64,000 bases of DNA. Origin: Prostheceraeus crozeri (taxonomy: Eukaryota > Platyhelminthes > Polycladida > Euryleptidae). The number at the start of each line of letters is the position of its first letter. The first letter of the stretch is position 1. The translations under genes and the position numbers were made by a program. Of this stretch, positions 7,815-18,963 are shown piece by piece. Under the pieces are notes generated by a model. It was given only the letters and a program-made list of their open reading frames with translations. It was not told where the DNA came from and did no database searches. The stretch spans positions 1 to 64,000 of the forward strand of contig CAJQUW010006798.1 of the NCBI GenBank assembly GCA_907163375.1, written 5' to 3'.

Positions 7815-8426
7815 TCAAACGGTAACAGATGGTAGGTCGTAGTCATCAACATCACTCAAGGTCTGTGTCGTTGCAGTTATAAGCTGTTCTATATTACACA
7901 TTAAATCCTTTGATAGAGGACAGCATGAACAGCATGGCTTTGAAGCGAAGACTTTTAAAAGATTAGCATAGTACGCTCTAAACTTGATTATGTCCCGGTC
8001 ATCTTGCACTGCCACATTGACGCTCATCGATGGGGGTCCGGTAAACATGTCCACCTTGAATTTACCACCATTTTCCTCATAGTGGCTAAATACGATTATA
8101 TCATGCAAACAAGTCTTCAATTTCCGTGTTCTCATTTCACAATAGCAACGAGAACTCTGTGGAATAGCTTCCGTCAAACTCAGAGGCTTGAACACTTCAT
8201 CGAGCCAAAATCGTAGTACTCGCGTAAGGGCATTGGTCAATGTCCTCATTAAGAGTTTCTGAAGTTCAATATCATCTTCACAATGATAGAATGTGACAAT
8301 ATCCTCCATCAGATCTATGAGATCAGCTTTGTAACCAATAACATCATTTGCAGAGTAGAAAATCTTGCTAGTAAACAGATTGTCTTTGTGAATAATTGAA
8401 ACAGGAATGATCGTGGTAAATGGCAT
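7815..8426 (-). CDS. Polinton accessory protein, Cys-rich, unknown
   Basis: This 203-residue frame has no domain I can name. It is acidic at the N terminus, predicted helical in the middle (KLLMRTLTNALTRVLRFWLD), and has two cysteine clusters, CYCEMRTRKLKTC and CCSCCPLSKDLMC, that could bind metal. The C terminus ends in an acidic DVDDYDLPSVTV. A TATATAAGG element lies 55-65 bases upstream of the ATG, with AP-1-like and CCAAT-like sites behind it. Independent promoter structure suggests regulated expression. Confidence 0.6.
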   Translation of the reverse strand: MPFTTIIPVSIIHKDNLFTSKIFYSANDVIGYKADLIDLMEDIVTFYHCEDDIELQKLLMRTLTNALTRVLRFWLDEVFKPLSLTEAIPQSSRCYCEMRTRKLKTCLHDIIVFSHYEENGGKFKVDMFTGPPSMSVNVAVQDDRDIIKFRAYYANLLKVFASKPCCSCCPLSKDLMCNIEQLITATTQTLSDVDDYDLPSVTV

Positions 8427-8481
8427 GTTTATTAATGTCTACAATCCTCAACAAGTATGGTTGTAATAGAAGTGTAATAAC

Positions 8482-8545
8482 CTTATATACAAAAGCTGCA
8501 CAATAGCAACCAATCACAGACACGCATGATGACTCATCATGAACG
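8482..8545 (-). promoter_or_regulatory. TATA, CCAAT and AP-1-like promoter
   Basis: The minus strand has GTATATAAGG at about 8482-8490, an ATTGG (inverted CCAAT) at about 8509-8514 and a near-palindromic GATGACTCATCATG at 8528-8541. The last overlaps the end of the RING gene. It matches the layout at 7.3 kb. Confidence 0.5.
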
Positions 8546-9040
8546 ATATACAGTGACTGTTGAAATTATTCCTTCATCACAAAGGGGACAAAATGTAGTT
8601 TCCAAGGGTATATAGCATGTAGAACACATGACAAAATGAGAACATGGTAACAAGAGAAGGGATTTTTCCCGTTCAAAACACCTGATGCAGTTCCGTTCAC
8701 ATAATAGTTTAAACGTCTCTATTTCTAATTTCTTTCTGAAGTCACTTTCATCGATAGAACATTTCGATAAATCAATTGAAGGTTTCACTTTTTTTATCTC
8801 CGTTTCAGAAAGTTCCAATTTCATCCTCCTAATTTCACTGTCTTTATAATGTAGCATTGAGAAATCTTCTATCCAACTACGATCCAAATTGTAATTCATG
8901 GCATGCTCATCCAGATCCATTAGTCGTTCAACTAAATCACCAGCTTTGATATTTTCATTTAGATTTGTAACAGTTTCTATAGCCTTTAGCGAATAACCAA
9001 GGTCTCTTGCAACAATCCATGAAATTGGGTAACTAACCAT
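8537..9040 (-). CDS. UBA-RING protein, IAP-like E3 without BIR
   Basis: The 167-residue frame starts at the ATG at 9038-9040 (MVSYPISWIVARDLGYS); one codon upstream is open but not ATG. Residues 3-45 resemble a UBA domain as in IAP proteins, with ARDLGYSLKAIETV and DLVERLMDLDE. Residues 118-154 are a C3HC4 RING finger (CIRCFERE, CSHFVMCSTC, CPLC) at the extreme C terminus, as in inhibitor-of-apoptosis E3 ligases. No BIR repeat is present. It probably acts as a ubiquitin ligase; control of host cell death or protein turnover is inference. A TTATAAATA element lies only about 17-25 bases before the ATG, implying a very short leader. Confidence 0.75.
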   Translation of the reverse strand: MVSYPISWIVARDLGYSLKAIETVTNLNENIKAGDLVERLMDLDEHAMNYNLDRSWIEDFSMLHYKDSEIRRMKLELSETEIKKVKPSIDLSKCSIDESDFRKKLEIETFKLLCERNCIRCFEREKSLLLLPCSHFVMCSTCYIPLETTFCPLCDEGIISTVTVYRS

Positions 9041-9288
9041 CAAACAACTTCCACGTATTTATAACTTAACCTAGTTATGAAAATAAATAAAATTGTCATC
9101 ATAGTCACAATGGCCACAATTGTCGCATTTGAGCAAGCAGTCTCAAAACAAACACCTGTTTAAGTACCGAAATAGATGTTCGCATCCCTATTCTAATTCA
9201 CATACTCTAATTCAATTTCGGAACAAGGCGTTCCGAATCATTGAGTATGATCTCAATTCGCCTATCAATCGGAACGCGGTTCCTATTT

Positions 9289-9495
9289 ACATGTTCCTAT
9301 CCATGTTCGCATCCATTCGCAATTCGGAACATGTTCATATCCATGTTCGCATTCGCAATTCGGAACACATGTTCCTATCCATGTTCGCATCCATTCGCAA
9401 TTCGGAACATGTTCATATCCATGTTCGCATTCGCAATTCGGAACATGTTCGCATTGGCAATTCGGAACACATGTTCCTATCCATGTTCGTATCCA
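9289..9495. repeat. 78-bp minisatellite
   Basis: ATGTTCCTATCCATGTTCGC occurs at 9291, 9369 and 9471. The first two copies are 78 bases apart; the third follows after 102 because of an extra 24-base subunit. Each unit is built from smaller blocks ending CGCAATTCGGAACA. Two frames stay open across it by chance of the repeat length (a multiple of three), so the apparent proteins are not credible genes. Confidence 0.9.
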
Positions 9496-9499
9496 CTAT

Positions 9500-9930
9500 C
9501 AGTGCGTCCGCAATTCTAACTACTCTTGTCATTGGCTCGGAGGAGGACAACTTTTGAGTGTCGAATCCGTTCAATGAGCAATCGATAGAAGTGAACTGGA
9601 ATTAAGACATTGTCTGTGATGGTGTCTTCTTAACGCGTCACTGCGCTGTTTACATTGTTTTTTTAGTCATTCAGATTTTTAGATTCAAGTTCAGAATATT
9701 GCATATTTTTTCTTAAACAATAGAGAATTGTTAAGACACTATGCTGTTTTCTCGAGTAGGCATGATCATACATGTAGGGCCAGGGCATACATATAAATGT
9801 ACATGTATTTATGGTGATGCATAGTGAGAATTGGCTGATCATGATGGATAGGACCTTACTATTGCAATTGACAGCTTAATTTGGTGCAGAAGTAGGCTTC
9901 AATACTTCTTATACAGCTTGTTCTTGCACA
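9500..9930. other. no gene seen
   Basis: Single-copy-looking AT-rich DNA after the minisatellite. The right end of the Polinton should lie in or near this stretch, but no terminal inverted repeat can be paired within the window. Confidence 0.4.
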
Positions 9931-9931
9931 C

Positions 9932-9991
9932 CTCGGATATAACGTACCAATTTTTTAGGTCCCTTGAAGTACGTTATAAGTGGGTTCTACT
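9932..9991. mobile_element. pogo/Tigger-like terminus
   Basis: Read on the minus strand, the stretch begins CAGTAGAACCCACTTATAAC and continues with a second GTACGTTATAT block. This resembles the terminal repeat of pogo/Tigger elements. It is followed on the plus strand by TA, the expected target site. No opposite terminus or transposase was found. Confidence 0.4.
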
Positions 9992-11508
9992 GTATTTCTT
10001 AAAGCGTGCTCAGGACAGTGTTGAATACACGTTGTGAGAAACGAGGTTGATTCACGAGTCTGAATCGAAGTCACGAATTGCCGGTAATTGGCTGATTTGT
10101 TTTAAGTTGCGCCACTTACAGCTGCTTTCATTCTGCTTAAATATACGCTAGTCATCCCATTTGTATTTTGTGTCATTTCTGGGTCTGGACCTGAAACTTT
10201 CACTGATATATAGAAGGAGTTTTTGATTTGTTGGCATTAAAAATTGATTTGTTGGGAGAGACAACCTTTATTTTCAATATCGAAGATAATTGCCAAAACG
10301 AATAGATGCTGAACTGTTCAGCTGTAAATGGAGCTTTTATATGTCTGACTTATTAAGTGACCCTCCGTTTCTCATTGTTGTTGTGTGCAACATTCCTGAC
10401 ATCCTGGAAGCTCCCGTCAAATGAGAAATCATTATTTATTGAATTTGTGGAATCTGATCCCAGATTCATGATCAAGAGGCTGAAATTGATAAAGTAGTTG
10501 TTTCGAATAAAATCACGTTGCAATGAATAATGGTTCCACTGGGTGGTTCCGCCAACATATTCAACAGTGACACCTCGTCTACTCAAATTTTGTTATTGAC
10601 ATGTTAATTCATAATGAATTTTTTTGGAACTGCTGACCAACGAACTAACCTACAATTCAAGTTCCGCATTTAAGCATGTATTATTCCTTACTGTACTTTT
10701 TATTACATCATTTTTTCATAATTTAAGCAATTTAAGATATTTGGATTCATCGCAGTCGAAGGCGATGCGTTCTGAACAAGAATTTATTATAGACTAGAGT
10801 GGAAGCTTCATGTCATGCTCATGTATGCAATGATGGCACAAGTAAAAATTTGTGGTTTGTAGGTCACTTCCAAACTAATATTGTGTCGTGGGTTCCGATT
10901 ACTTTCATGCTCAACCTCAAGAGTATTTTCTTAAGCGTGATGATATCACAGGCAACCTGAAACTTGCAGAGCAAAATCACATAATCAAAGACAATGATTT
11001 CAATTAACTTTGAGAGATGTAAATGGGTCCACATCACTATTCAGATTCTAGAATGAAGCATATTCTAGTGATCGAATCATAAAATCATGCCGCTGAAAAA
11101 TGAATTAAAAACTTGAAATTTCAGCCAAGAAAGCACGAATAATATCGCGACTTTTTCATGAAGACTTTCATTGTAATACAATTCATGAAATTCCCTTGAT
11201 AACCAGCTTGATTTCCGCATAGTTATGATGCCTATTATCAAATATTCATTCCTTCTGATATCGAACTTGTTTCATACTACTTATATAGGAGAGTCATCTC
11301 GGTAGTATATAAATTTGCAAAATTTGGACTTTTTTAAAAGTGCTCAAATAATGTTTTGGACCACGGGAACGCAATCTCTGCAAAAAACTGAATCTATTGA
11401 TACAAATGTTTTCACTGTATACAGATACTTTTTCGAGTCGACACTCTACCTATATATCCCTACTCTATGGATCATATTTAAGTTTAAAAGATGCACCTGC
11501 AATCAGAT
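9992..11508. other. no gene seen
   Basis: AT-rich DNA. Short frames such as one at 10353-10586 on the minus strand have no recognisable content. Confidence 0.4.
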
Positions 11509-11696
11509 GGCAGAGGCCGTTTACACTTGACACTAAAAAATTGCTGACACTCAAGGAAAAATTGCTACTGACACTTTGTCGATCTATGATGAGTCAGAAA
11601 ATTGCTGGAGATTGCAGGAGCGTTTACACTTGACACTTTTAGTCGACACTTATTCTTCACGATGTCATCGAGGAAGCGAACAGCTGCAGCAGTTAC

Positions 11697-12019
11697 TGCA
11701 TACATCAAAGTGTGAACGGCGAATATGGTTGAATATGATTGTACTGGCTTCTTGTGTACTCCACAACTATCTTATGACGAAGACAGAATCGGCGAAGAGG
11801 TATGCTCCAAAAGATTCATTTGACACGGAGAACTTTGAAAATGGTTCAATTAAAGTCAGTTCTTGGCGCATGATGGGAATGCCCGAAGCAAACATGCTGC
11901 CAATTGAAAGAAGCTGCAGCAACAATATTGCGGTTTCTGCAAAAACAACACAAGAGGAATTTCGAGATTTCTTCATGACACCCGATGGTGAAGTTTCGTG
12001 GCAGTATATATTTATCTGA
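11697..12019 (+). pseudogene. PIF/Harbinger (HARBI1-like) transposase, 3' fragment
   Basis: The last about 105 residues of a DDE_Tnp_4-type nuclease are open: MIVLASCVLHNYL, then SWRMMGM, NNIAVSAKTTQEEFRDFF and EVSWQ at the end. These match the conserved C-terminal layout of Harbinger transposases (LHN, SWR, N..A...R..F, G.v.WQ). The catalytic N-terminal two thirds are missing: directly upstream lies the subterminal repeat cluster, so an internal deletion has joined the repeat to the gene end. Confidence 0.7.
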
Positions 12020-13130
12020 CATGAATTTTAACTTTGACAAGAAAGCTATTCATTTCATACTTCATTACTCGCACAAAGAAAGCAGCTGTGCTATCTAATT
12101 TGTTTTCTATTGATTTTTATTAGCAATTGTCTCTCAGCATCATCTATATACAGTATTTTGAAAATATGGAGAACCCAATTATGATTCTTTGAAAACTACT
12201 CGTATTATTATTCATTTATGTTTCTTTAGTTGCTATAGGCCCTATGTGCAGCGATAAAATGACAGAAACATAACTGAAATAAGAAAATAGCCTGTATTGA
12301 GTTGATGTAACAGTCTAATTGTAGATTTTCTACTGGAGCATTATTGCTGAATAATTTTGGCAATTGTGTGCTTCAAAACAATAGATCGTTTTTGGAAGAA
12401 AAGAATGGTAGGATTGACTGTTAGATGGATGCAATGACGGCTATAAAATCTATATTATGTGAAGCAACATTATCATCAATTCTTCAACTGACTGTCCATA
12501 ATAATGTGCAATATACATGTACATGCACATTTCTTCCCTGTATTGAAAGAAGCGATCGAGTCATGGGATACCGTCACTGTTTGATTAAAAGCTTTCTTGG
12601 ATTTCTTGTTGTAAGATATTTTTTGAAACGTTGTTAGAACTTTTCACGATTAAATCAATTAACACAAGACTGCATGTAGCAACCATAACTCATGAATTGT
12701 TTTTTCCTCACTTCATTTCATTAAATGCTGTGTATTTGTTACTGCATACATCCAGACAATGCAAGAATGTTATATACCACATTTTCATTTCTAGGTATAC
12801 ATGAATATAAAAGCTATTGCAGAAAGCGTATAAGTAGACCTAGATATGAAAAATTCAAGTCAAATCTATAGGCCTATGTGTAGCGCAAGCTTAGAAGAAG
12901 ATGGTTCCGTGAAACCTCGTGAAGATAGCTTACACGGTTCACCATCCAAAATTCATTGCCCACCACTGTTCTACACCATAACACAACAATAATACGTATA
13001 TGTTTCTACAATTCATTTGCTAAGTACCCTGAAATTTTTGCATCAAATTTGAAAAAAAATTTATTCAAATCTAGAAAGTGGGCTTAACAATGTGCATTGT
13101 AATACGCAAATGATATATCGATGCTGAAAC
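12020..13130. other. interior of the Harbinger element, no further gene
   Basis: AT-rich DNA between the two convergent Harbinger gene remnants. No conserved protein segment seen. Confidence 0.35.
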
Positions 13131-13503
13131 TGAAAATGCTGAAAATATATCACTTGACTCGCGACCTTCATTTGAGCATTGAATAAACTTTATCGCCTCG
13201 CAGAACGGCCATTTCGTGACGAATTTGTCGCCAGCACCACTCCCAGACTTTAGTTTTTTTGCTTTTTGAGTTCGTTGTGGAACTGAGTCCTGAGGTTGTG
13301 CATTTTTCGCTGAACCTCTTTGACTTCTATTTTAAATTTTCCGGCAATCTTCTTCCATGCTTCGACCATCCTTATTCTGTCGCGATATTCATGATTGTGG
13401 ACGTTCCACAAACACGGATGTACAGTTTGTATTCACCGATCAGTTCATCGGTTAATGCTCTTGTCCACTCACATTTTGTTTCTGTCATTTCATTCTCATT
13501 CAT
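13130..13503 (-). pseudogene. Harbinger MADF/SANT-type DNA-binding protein
   Basis: From the ATG at 13501-13503 the frame encodes MNENEMTETKCEWTRALTDE. After a one-base phase change near 13420 it continues with the MADF signature: PCLWNVHNHEYRDRIR, VEAWKKIAGKF, VQRKMHNLRTQFHNELKK. After a second phase change it has KSGSGAGDKFVTKWPFCEA. The tryptophan-rich helix pattern is that of MADF domains, which accompany Harbinger transposases and help transport or target them. Two frameshifts make it a pseudogene. It points toward the transposase fragment. Confidence 0.65.
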
Positions 13504-14275
13504 CGTTGAACCAGCGATCATCGTTTCACAAGATGTTTTGCTGAATGTTGTATAAATCTGTCGATGTCGATGTCAACATAACAACCAATCAATCAGTGAT
13601 TCATTTTACTCGATAAAGATGGGTCACACCTGCTGACGCTTTTATCTATTGACCGGTTGTCAAGCGGCCTAGCACCGATACACGACTGCCAAGTCGACGA
13701 TTAAATTCCCACGCATGTCTGTGGTGAGGAATTTAAGGTCAAACAATGCTTAATACTCCCACAAGCAAGTGGAGTTTCTTGTATATTGACAGTCAGGAAA
13801 ATCAATTCTGTCCTGGCAAAATGAAGCTGAAATTAATGTTAACTATATGCACAATAGTGCGCAGTAGCAAAAGCAGAAAATATGTATGTATGATATGAAC
13901 TATGCATATTAGCACATCATTAGCAATTTAATGACAGGCGATAATGAAAAAGGCAAATGATAATGAAGAACAAATCCAGCCTCGAAGAAGTCAGGTTTCT
14001 GTGTTCCGATCACGGTCGTGTCACGTGCGAGTGTCGGTAAAAGTGTCAGCTGAAAGTTGCGCCTCGTTCAACTGCAGTGACACTCGTGGCAGCCACTTTT
14101 CAGAAAGTGTCAGGAGCCGTTTACACGTGCAATATTTTCACTGACACTCGATTGCAGCAACTTTTAAAAATGTCAGCAATCTAGTGTCAGACGAGAGTGT
14201 CAGAAGCGTTTACACGTGCTATTTAGGTGGCAGCAATAAAGTGTCAGCAATAAAGTTTCATGTGTAAACGCACCT

Positions 14276-17200
14276 TTACTCCTTTTCTTCTTCCAATTTA
14301 TTGTCTGTTATCGTTTTGTGGCAAAATTTTCATCATCGTACTATTGTAAAGGTTCACCGATTTTGTCAAGCAGTGAGCCAATATAGAAATTATCATATAA
14401 ATGGAGCCTATTTTCAGTTCATATATGGAAGCCTTTGAAATTTTGTTGACAACTATTGTATCGTTCTGCAAGTATCGGCTGTCATATTCGAAAAAGGCAA
14501 ATTTTAGACAATATTTTTGGAAATCATTAAATGGGTGGTGCTACATGTCAGGAAGCGATTTATGCTTTCACTTAATCACAATGCACATTATGCAACTCAG
14601 TCTTTAAGTTTTGCCGTGTCTGTGTGATGAGCGTTTGAAAGTTTTGTTTGCTTTCTAGTTAAGCTACAATCCGTGGAATTTAAGATATGGATGCATGCAC
14701 TGAAATTTTGGAGAGAAATTTTCTAGTCAGCTTTTTATCAATTTCATCAATGTCATATGACTATCGGCGACCATGACTCATGTTACGAAGTTAAGTGCTT
14801 ATCCCAAAGCAATCCTCTGATTTTTCACATTGCAGCATTTCAGTATCAATATTACATTGAAAACCATTCACTTGCATCGAGATATAGTTAATAAAATTGA
14901 GATTGAAAATGATTTAATGTTTTGATGAAGCCATCCGCATCCAAATCCTACTGTATTTCTCACGCATAGAAGCCTCATTTTGCTGAAATTATCCAGAAGA
15001 GCATAATGGTTTTCCCTTATTCCACATCATTACATGGAAATTCACTGAATTTTGCTTCCATTAATCACTATCTACTTATCAAGTTTTTTGCTGCAAAATA
15101 TTTCGCATAATTAACATGGTTGATGCATCATGTTTATGATGAACTTTCATTCCTTCTCATGCTTTGCCTTCAACTAAGTCTGTAAGGCGTCACCATATAT
15201 CATAGCCAATTGACACAAAATGAATTCGAAAACAGGAGTGAATCCATGTCATTATCATTGAATGGAAATCATATCAAATGAAACTAATTCATCAAGAAGA
15301 GTGATTGCTGTGATGATGATGATGATGACGATTCAAAACATTTGAGAATATTTGTGATGATTCTTTATAATCTTAGTTGTAGTGATGAAGGCAAATCAAC
15401 CGTTTCATCCTTGCAAGCTAATCCTATTGTCGTAGGAACGTCGGGAAGTAATGAAAATTAATATAAGATAAAGTCAGTTTCAAAGCCACAGATGTGTGAG
15501 AGTCAATACCGTTTGCTTTTGAATGCACAATACTGGACGGACATGACTGATATACATGGCTTCCAGAAAGGTTCGCAGCAGCGGATGACGTGACGTCACA
15601 TTGCCTTTGAGGAACGATAGTTTCGGTCTTTTGGGTGAGAATGGGAAAGTGAAAAATGCAGTTCATCGAACCGATGCTAACAAGACCTGTAGCCTTATCC
15701 TTTTTAGGACTCCGACTCCACGTGCCTACATAATGAAAATTTCCTCAACTTGGCAATATTTAACCGCATTTTTTATAAACTGAATATGCTGTAGGGTAGG
15801 CCCTATTGTGTCTTCTTCTACTGGAAAATATGCTCAATCTTTTATCTAAAAAATAATGAGAGAATTAATATTAGAATTTTGCACAGTAACCGCCAAAATC
15901 AGTTAATCAGATGACTACCGAGTGTCGTTAAATTGTGTCTCGAGTCGTCAAATCAAGCTAAATGCACATAATTGCAAGTTACTTTATCCAACACCTTTTT
16001 TAAAAATGAAAACATGAAAACATGCTGCCTGACTGAAACCTGAGAGTTCTGTGAGTTTTATTACTTATGATAAAATGCTTCTTTCAATGCTGAGTCGAGT
16101 AACAAACACAGGTATAAATTTCGACGTAAATTCAGGTGTAAACATCAACTGCTTCCTTTATCAACTGTTTGTAGCCCTATAGCCTACATCATTAAGAAAA
16201 GGAATTAAATAAAATGACGTCTATTGCAAGTGTTATTTTTGTCATAATTGTGATGATGTGCACTCGTGCAATGACTTTTGCACGTAAAGGATACTTTTCC
16301 CATGACAGTAGTTAATTTATGAAAAGTGCTTCTATGAATGTAGTATCAATAAAATCAAATATGAATGCGAAAGAAGTTTATGGGAGTTAGTCATTGTTTC
16401 AACTAATGAACAGTGCATTGGATATTATGAGGTATATGGTATTATCGGCCTGTACTTTACGATCACGTCAAATCTCATCCGGACGTATGAAGGATGAATC
16501 GGTATTTTTCAATTCAATGTCCTATCATTTAATTTTAAAGTTTCAAGATAGCATGAGAAGGACGAACAGTCGAAATTTGAATTTGCTCGATAAAAAGAAT
16601 GCAAGAAAAGCAAAGTAAAGCTCTGCAACATCTGCTTAAAGTTGAAAAAGACGCCATTTCCCTTACCATAAGCTTTCTTCTAATAGCATATGATTGCCAT
16701 CCCCAATTCCTACACAGCGGTACACCTAATACTTTTGCCTATATTCCTAAATTCTTTGAATCGCATAATTACTAAATTCATTTGGACTTATTTCGTTTCA
16801 AATGTCAACAGAATCCACAACCTCCAATGCATTTTCGCAAATCTGTAATAGACTGCAATAAACCACGAATATGGATTTCGTAAAGCGGTGAATTATTGAG
16901 TTTGCTGTGTTGGGTTTTTATTCACAGAGGGAGCACCAAATGGGCAAGTAATCCTACTGGCAATCCTACTGGGCAAGAGCCCTACTTAAGTCTATTTTTG
17001 ACCGATTTACTCAGACAGCTACACCGCTAGACATTAGGAAAATAGGCCTACCAAATAGGAACTGACATTCATGTAATTTACATGGTAAAAGATGCACTAA
17101 CGCCTTGACATTCATTAAAGACGTGAGTAGTCAATTAAAATGTCTCTATGTTTCTGAGATCATAAATGTCTACTGTGCTCTGTACCTACAACCTTATAGT

Positions 17201-18963
17201 TGGAAATAAGCGTTTTGACTTTCGATAGATGTTGAATTGACAACACGTCTTGGACTTCCTGTTGTTTGCTTGTTTTGCCAAATTGGATAGCATAGTGATA
17301 GGCACTAGGTTTATGACTTCAACTTAATACAAAAAGTTCCTGGAATCTCACACTTGACTGGAAATGCAACCTTACATCAATCGTTCCTATACTTACATAG
17401 TGAGCTCCGGAAAACACCAATTTTCATGAACCATAGCAATCAGCAGATTCTATCATTGCCATCGAAATTTTCAGATGAGAAAATTTACAGAACAAATGAT
17501 TGATGTCTACAACCATCCATGTTATCACTGTCTGCAATGTCTATCTAAATTATTCAGGACGAATTCAAAATAAATTATAGGAACTAGCTTATGGGGCGCA
17601 AATTTTCGCTACATTTTTTTTAATACCCTTCCAAACAGTGTTAATACTAATGATGCGATCATGGGAATTCAATGATTGAGGAAGCAGTTATAGTAGTTCT
17701 TTTAAAGAGAAGAATTTGCAGAGGTAATTTATTTATTAAGACTGACGATTGACTTATGGATATTGGAAATGTCTTGAACAAACACTTTTTGATTTTTAGT
17801 AGATCTGCATAATTTGCAGTGCATAATTATGACATACTTTTATTTGCATTGAATAGATTTATATTGAATTAAATTATTCAGGATGAATTCAAGATGCATT
17901 ATAGGAATATTCTCATTGTTTAGAGGACAATAATGCAGATTATGCGAGGACGCGTTATTAATCCATGTACTGCCGATCGTGTCAAAAATGACCCGAACGG
18001 ACTATCATGCTTAAATTAACAGAGAAAGGAGATTAAGATAAACGTGAAATTTCGTGACTTTTTCTTCCACTTCATATGTATTGTAGCAAGAATACTGCAG
18101 GTATTTCAAAATTTTATGTAGACCTACGTATGAGGCCGACCGGGTCATCTTTTACCCAAAGAGGTTTTAGACCAGAAATGTGTGCGCCGAAAACTTCTTT
18201 ACATCTCTTTATTCAGCAAGCAGATGAAGAGAGCAACGATTGTTATGCGTTCGTACTATGAGAAGCAACAAAAAAGAAATACCAGGAGAATTTCTCCAAA
18301 AATCCCATGAGAAATACTCGAGTAGGCCTACCACATATAGGCCTACTTGAGTATGTTCAGACATCGTCAGAACGTACTATCAAGGTCACAAACGTACTAT
18401 CTTCTATCAACAATCAACAATACACTTCAATGGAACGTGCGATGACTCATCCGCAGAAAAGAAGCCAGAAATCGATATGCATTAAAACGGCGGAATTGAC
18501 GTTCTTGACAAGAAGGTTTCATGGACATCGATGCGGAGAGGAACTCGAATTGATGGCTGACAAAACTATATGTATTTATTGCGATTCTGGACGTTGGATG
18601 TGTTGCCAGTTTTGTTATAACTCGGTATACCAAAACATCCAGAATAAGCGGCATTTCTTACTGAAATTCGGTGAAAATTTGATGAAAATTGCGCAATTTT
18701 TTTCGAGCGATCACGCCTAACACCCAATTGCGTCATGAGATATTCTTTGATCTTTTCAACAGACATCACTTCACATCATCATCCCCCGCATCAACAATGG
18801 ATAACAAACACCAGACTAAATGTGAGCGATGCAACAAAGACAATTCTAAAACCATTCCACAGAAATGCATCCCCTCTTTGTGAAAAATGTCTAATATTTG
18901 TCATAAATGCAGTATCAAACTTGTAAATCTTAATTGTGTTTGATTTCAAAGCACTACTTAATG
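14276..18963. other. no gene seen; minor repeats
   Basis: 4.7 kb of AT-rich DNA without recognisable coding. It contains a short GAT microsatellite near 15315-15335, a perfect TGACGTCA palindrome at 15591-15598, a direct repeat (AAATTATTCAGGA block) at about 17547 and 17871, and an inverted GTAGGCCTA pair near 18320-18355. A 137-codon plus-strand frame at 18307-18720 has a CxxC cluster (CIYCDSGRWMCCQFC) but no known domain; I do not call it a gene. Confidence 0.4.

Larger units (their letters stand above)
1..9040 (-). mobile_element. Polinton/Maverick element, right-hand part
   Basis: A block of minus-strand genes combines a retrovirus-like integrase, an A32-like packaging ATPase, an adenain-like protease and jelly-roll-type capsid proteins. 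This combination defines Polintons (Mavericks) and related adintovirus-like elements. Genes are packed with gaps of about 10 to 150 bases, and one pair overlaps by 4 bases. All frames are open except one break between integrase and chromodomain. The element runs off the left edge inside the protease. The protein-primed family B polymerase that completes such elements is not in the window. I could not find the terminal inverted repeat or a target duplication, so the right border, somewhere after about 9.04 kb, is unknown. Confidence 0.9.
11512..14275. mobile_element. decayed PIF/Harbinger element
   Basis: The left end reads GGCCGTTTACACTTGACAC followed by TTGCTGACAC. The right end on the minus strand reads AGGTGCGTTTACACATG followed by TTGCTGACAC, so the two ends are inverted repeats. 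Inside are a PIF/Harbinger transposase fragment on plus and a MADF-type gene on minus, the two genes typical of this superfamily. CGTTTACAC motifs also repeat subterminally at about 11616, 14107 and 14196. A 3-base target duplication is not evident, so the exact left border is uncertain. Confidence 0.65.

Noticed and set aside
9120..9557. Open frames of 145 and 92 codons rich in repeated MFLSMF/IRNSEH units
   Set aside because: They are the translation of a 78-base minisatellite, whose unit length is a multiple of three; no independent coding evidence.
18307..18720. 137-codon frame with a CxxC cluster
   Set aside because: No recognisable domain, overlapping antisense frame, and transposon-rich surroundings.
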